From Cyanobacteria bacterium FACHB-471 (GTDB taxonomy: Bacteria; Cyanobacteriota; Cyanobacteriia; Elainellales; Elainellaceae): a stretch of 64,000 bases of DNA. A program made the translations under genes and the position numbers. The stretch covers positions 248,001 to 312,000 of the forward strand of contig JACJOC010000049.1 of the NCBI GenBank assembly GCA_014695345.1. The letters run 5' to 3'. How positions within the stretch are numbered: position 1 is the stretch's first letter; the number at the start of each line of letters is the position of its first letter. This document shows positions 60,626-64,000 of this stretch, in pieces. The notes under the pieces are model-generated. The model was not told the origin of the DNA. It made no database searches and saw only the letters and a program-made list of their open reading frames with translations.

Positions 60626-60853
60626 GTGCCTTCTGAAATTTGGCACACATCTGAATTTGACATCATTAACCAGGCTGCCCTTGTGGAAAAGCCTGGTTTT
60701 TTGATTTCGATAAACACCCCTGTGCAGCGTTTGATAGGGCTATTTCAGTTTCAGGAAGGGGAATTGAAATGGCGTAAAACTGACTTACCTCAGATACAGC
60801 ACTCTTGTCCTGACCTGAAGGCAATCGGCTTGAAGAGGTTTATAACGGCTTAA
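60626..60853 (+). CDS. Hypothetical 75-residue protein
   Basis: GTG at 60626 opens MPSEIWHTSEFDIINQAALVEKPGFLISINTPVQRLIGLFQFQEGELKWRK (first 51 residues summarised). Composition is protein-like and the frame follows psb34 by 39 bp, but no domain is recognised and there is no clear ribosome site. It could be a relic. Confidence 0.35.
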   Translation: MPSEIWHTSEFDIINQAALVEKPGFLISINTPVQRLIGLFQFQEGELKWRKTDLPQIQHSCPDLKAIGLKRFITA

Positions 60854-61084
60854 TCTGTTAACTGCCCCAACTCCTTTATCAAGTTAGCCGGAAGCCAGCT
60901 AGTTCAGTCACATTTCTGAAGAAACTGTTGTAGAAACGGCACATCCATAGCGTTCTACGAAAATAGGTTTCATTACGTAGTATTCAAAACTGACTGAAAC
61001 CTCATCTGATTTCCAAACTTCTGGCTTCAGATCTGGTTATCAAATCTGGTTATCAAACCCATTCTCGACCTGCGGCATCTTCTC

Positions 61085-63526
61085 GTGACAGACATCCCCT
61101 TTCGCAAAATTTTAGGCTTAAACCAGCAGACCTATCAATGCCTGAAACTGGCTTTGAGTTTGAATCTGCGTCGTCAGATTTTTATTGCAGTCTGTGATGA
61201 CCTGACTTTGCGCGATCGCCTCGCGGCACAGCTTTTGGCAGAACTGGCAAATCCTTCTCCAACGGCACTCAATCGGGCTTCAGAAACAGGCGGACAGCGC
61301 TATCCTCGTCTAGTCACGCTGGATTTGAGCTTGAGCGATCCTAACCCAATTGTGCAAGTGGCTCAATGGCTGTCTCAGTCACCGCCACCCAAAACGGGCA
61401 ACCGCCGCGCCCCAATGCCAGCCTTCCAGTTTGTGGGGATCGAACACCTGACTCGCCAGTCGGCTGCGGTGCAGCGTCTCTTTTTGACGCATCTTCAGGG
61501 CATCGAGCGCAGTTTACCTGTGCTGGAGTCGAGCTTGCTGCTGTGGATGCCGCGTCCCTGGTTTCGCTCTATGCCGCAGTCTGCCCCAGAGTTTTGGCGC
61601 TGTCGCACGGGAGTGTTTGAGTTTGTTGGCGATCCCACGCCGCTGCCTGCCGCATCCATTCCTCAACCTCGGACGCGTCCTCAAGAGGCGATCGCTGCGA
61701 CTGCGGCTCAAGCGGACCAAGCAGCACCTCAAAAAACTGTTCCGGCGATCGCCAAAACTAATGGTTTGCCGCAGTCTCAAGCAACTGAATCAGAATCGCT
61801 TTGGGATGCACTGGATCGGGATCTGGCAAAACTAGACCAGGCTAACGCAGCCGCACCCCCAGTTTCTCGTGCAAAAGCACCTCAACCTGGCCCTGGTGAT
61901 CGCCCTGCAAACTCAAACGGCACGGGGACAGCTCCACATCAACCTGTCTCCTCACCTGTCGCTCCAACAGGTAGAAATCAATCTCCAGGGGCGACTCCCA
62001 GTGCGCGTCCCGCCCAGACTGCGCCGACCGTCCCACCCCGCGTCGCCCCTCCAGCCCAACCACCTGCTGCCAAAACTCAACCTCCTGCTGCTACCCCTGC
62101 GCCGCGTCAACCAGTAAAATCTGATGCTGCGGTGGATCAACCTGCTCAGGCTAGACCACCCCAAGTTCAGACGGGAAGCAAACCGAGCCAGCAGCCAGTT
62201 GTGACGACTTCGACCCCCAAGCAGGGTAAATTAGCCGAATCTCAAGCCCGCATTCAAGTGCCCCCAGGAGCAAGTGAAGCGGTGCAGCCATTGCCTTTGT
62301 TGCAGCAGATTGAATTGCTGCATCAGCAACAGGCTCCTCCAGCAGTGTTGGCAAATGCCTATCGAACGCTGGGCAACCTCTATCGCGATCGCATCGAGCA
62401 GGGTGACGCTTCTCCCCAAAACCTGATGATCGCGATCCAGGCGTATGAGCAGGTGTTGCTCTGCCTCGACGAAGCTTCCAACCAGTGGGCAGACATCCTG
62501 AACGACCTGGGCAACCTCTACTGGATGCTGTCGCGATCGCCCCTTTCCCCCGATCAAGCACTACCTTACTTGCAGCAGGGCATTCAAGCCTATCAGCTTG
62601 CCCTGACGAAGGTTGATCCCCAGGCTCAGCCTCAAACTTTCCCAATGATTCAAAACAATCTGGGAGCGGCCTACGCTGATCTGGCGCGGTATCAGGAACC
62701 TGCCGAGAATCTTCAGCGATCGGTTCAGGCATACCAGCAGGCATTGCGCTATCGCAAAGCAGACGTAGAGCCACTGCGCTATGCCTCGACGCAAAACAAT
62801 TTGGGCACCACCTACTGGAACCTGGCGCAACACCAACAGCCCAAGGTGAATTTGAAGCAGGCGATCGCTGCCTATTCAGAGGCTCTGCGCTACTACAACC
62901 CCAAGCAAGAGCCGCTCAACTACGCGATGATCCAAAACAACCTCGGCACAGCCTACTGGAATCTGGCTCAGCAAGAACAGCCAAAAGACTGGCTGGGGCT
63001 AGCTCTAGGAGCCTATCGCATGGCATTGAAATATCGCACCCTGGAAGTCGCCCCAGCCGCTTTTGCCGCGACTCAAAACAATCTCGGCACAGCCTACTGG
63101 CACATGGCAAACCATGTGAAAGATGACGCTGAAGCCCGGCTGGACTATCTAGAGCAGGCGATCGCTGCTTACAAAGCAACTCTTATCGCTGCCGAAAAAC
63201 TGGCTAAATCTTCTCAGCCCATCCCGCTCAACTTTGACCTCAACGCCACTCACAATAACCTGGGCTTAGCCCACTATCAAATCGCCAGCGATCCCCACGT
63301 TTCAGCTGAAGCTCCAGCCCGGTCAAATCATCTGGAAGCTTCACTACATCACCATCTACAAGCGCTACAGGGCTGGCAGCAAAAACCCGAATTCAGCCAA
63401 ACTGCCTTGAGTTGTCTCCTGCAAACCATCCGCGCCTTTTACAATCAATTTGGCATTCAAGGACAAAACCTGGCCCTCTCTAAAGTTCCTGGGCATCTGC
63501 TGCCGCAAATTTTGCCTCAGCTTTAG
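61085..63526 (+). CDS. Large TPR protein with ATPase-like N terminus
   Basis: An 813-residue protein from GTG 61085. The first about 180 residues (KILGLNQQTYQCLKLALSLNLRRQIFIAVCDD ... FQFVGIEHLTRQSAAVQRLFLTHLQGIER) resemble a P-loop-like domain without a clear Walker A. A long Pro/Ala/Gln-rich disordered linker (about 195-395) follows. The C-terminal half has about eight TPR units with the recurring motif QNNLGTAYWNLAQ. It is probably a scaffold. It resembles cyanobacterial proteins known only by their repeats. The start is uncertain because the preceding region lacks an ATG. Confidence 0.8.
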   Translation: MTDIPFRKILGLNQQTYQCLKLALSLNLRRQIFIAVCDDLTLRDRLAAQLLAELANPSPTALNRASETGGQRYPRLVTLDLSLSDPNPIVQVAQWLSQSPPPKTGNRRAPMPAFQFVGIEHLTRQSAAVQRLFLTHLQGIERSLPVLESSLLLWMPRPWFRSMPQSAPEFWRCRTGVFEFVGDPTPLPAASIPQPRTRPQEAIAATAAQADQAAPQKTVPAIAKTNGLPQSQATESESLWDALDRDLAKLDQANAAAPPVSRAKAPQPGPGDRPANSNGTGTAPHQPVSSPVAPTGRNQSPGATPSARPAQTAPTVPPRVAPPAQPPAAKTQPPAATPAPRQPVKSDAAVDQPAQARPPQVQTGSKPSQQPVVTTSTPKQGKLAESQARIQVPPGASEAVQPLPLLQQIELLHQQQAPPAVLANAYRTLGNLYRDRIEQGDASPQNLMIAIQAYEQVLLCLDEASNQWADILNDLGNLYWMLSRSPLSPDQALPYLQQGIQAYQLALTKVDPQAQPQTFPMIQNNLGAAYADLARYQEPAENLQRSVQAYQQALRYRKADVEPLRYASTQNNLGTTYWNLAQHQQPKVNLKQAIAAYSEALRYYNPKQEPLNYAMIQNNLGTAYWNLAQQEQPKDWLGLALGAYRMALKYRTLEVAPAAFAATQNNLGTAYWHMANHVKDDAEARLDYLEQAIAAYKATLIAAEKLAKSSQPIPLNFDLNATHNNLGLAHYQIASDPHVSAEAPARSNHLEASLHHHLQALQGWQQKPEFSQTALSCLLQTIRAFYNQFGIQGQNLALSKVPGHLLPQILPQL

Positions 63527-64000
63527 AAGAGGGGCTAGGGGCTAAGGTTCCGGAAGGAACTAAGGAACTATAGGTGGGAGGTTCGAGGTTCGGGGTTCGG
63601 TACTAGCCCCTAGCCTCTACAAAAAAGCTGACTTGATTCCAAGCCAGCCCAAGAGATAGTCAATCACGTTGTCTTTTCATTGGAAGAAACCCAAACTGCG
63701 CGTTCCCAAATCGGCAGGGGTTAACGGAATATTGACGTTTCCGCCATTTCCTTATCCACAAAATAGTGTAACAAGAGACACAGACCTTTCGTCATAAAAC
63801 TTTACGAGATTTTTGGGGTCATCCCATAACTGCACCTAATAGATGCTAAAGATACTCTTAAGACAGATTGCTCAAAAGTGGCACCTAGAAACAGCTCTGT
63901 TTTATCAAGCTGCGATTTAGCGCTTCTGCACAGGCCTAAGTAAAAGTGAAAAATTGTAGATCTGAGGCACTTTGCTGAGACTGTCCTCGTCCTCAGAAGA
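63527..64000. repeat. Intergenic region with short tandem and inverted repeats
   Basis: GAGGGGCTAGGGGCTA (63530-63545) faces TAGCCCCTAGCCTC (63604-63617) as an inverted repeat. Between them lie heptamer-like repeats GGTTCGAGGTTCGGGGTTCGG. The rest to the window end (about 380 bp) has no recognisable gene and probably belongs to the promoter of a gene beyond it. Confidence 0.65.

Overview
The window is chromosomal DNA from a cyanobacterium. It carries form I RuBisCO (rbcL-rbcX-rbcS), a RuBisCO activase with an SSU-like tail, NDH-1 CO2-uptake subunits (NdhF/NdhD/Cup), the photosystem II assembly protein Psb34, a ferredoxin-type sulfite reductase, hps polysaccharide genes and very many GCGATCGC (HIP1) sites. 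The hps genes and the cyanobacterial DUF families suggest a filamentous strain; the species cannot be named from this sequence.

Layout. 1-5.9 kb: a cut ndhF, ndhD and cupB-like CO2-hydration gene, then a family 2 glycosyltransferase and an HpsJ-like gene. 6.4-12 kb: a class III nucleotidyl cyclase, 6-phosphogluconolactonase, two FHA proteins (one fused to a kinase domain that has lost its catalytic Asp) and an LRAT-type protein. 12-18 kb: small oxidoreductases divergent from a LysR regulator, a DUF433/DUF5615 toxin-antitoxin pair and an MFS transporter. 18-28 kb: RuBisCO activase, rbcS-rbcX-rbcL and three Ser/Thr kinases. 29-33.3 kb: tRNA-Gly followed by the remains of a type V-K CRISPR-associated transposon (CAST). 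33.3-35.7 kb: an ndhD gene sitting inside a split DUF2584-like gene. 36.6-40.8 kb: a secreted-repeat/RTX island with a decayed peptidyl-prolyl isomerase. 41-48.7 kb: a sigma factor / DUF1822 / CHAT-CHASE2 / DUF928 / TPR-CHAT cluster. 48.7-64 kb: outer-membrane barrel, sulfite reductase, 2OG oxygenase, two HpsE-like transferases, Cu/Zn superoxide dismutase, site-2 protease, a degenerate metallo-beta-lactamase protein, a probable 6S RNA, psb34 and a large TPR protein.

The most striking find is the CAST. Cas12k, TniQ, a tracrRNA with a readable anti-repeat, a short CRISPR array, a transposon end and a delocalised truncated repeat with an 18-nt spacer are all present. The spacer matches the adjacent tRNA-Gly gene perfectly, with a GTA PAM. 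TnsB and most of TnsC are missing, so the element cannot move by itself. Cas12k is split by a -1 frameshift exactly at a T TTT TTA heptamer, which could be programmed frameshifting, a one-base deletion or a sequence error.

A second mobile event lies next to it. A 2,147-bp segment with imperfect inverted ends and a 7-bp direct duplication carries a complete ndhD. Removing the segment and one copy of the duplication restores an 88-codon DUF2584-like reading frame exactly.
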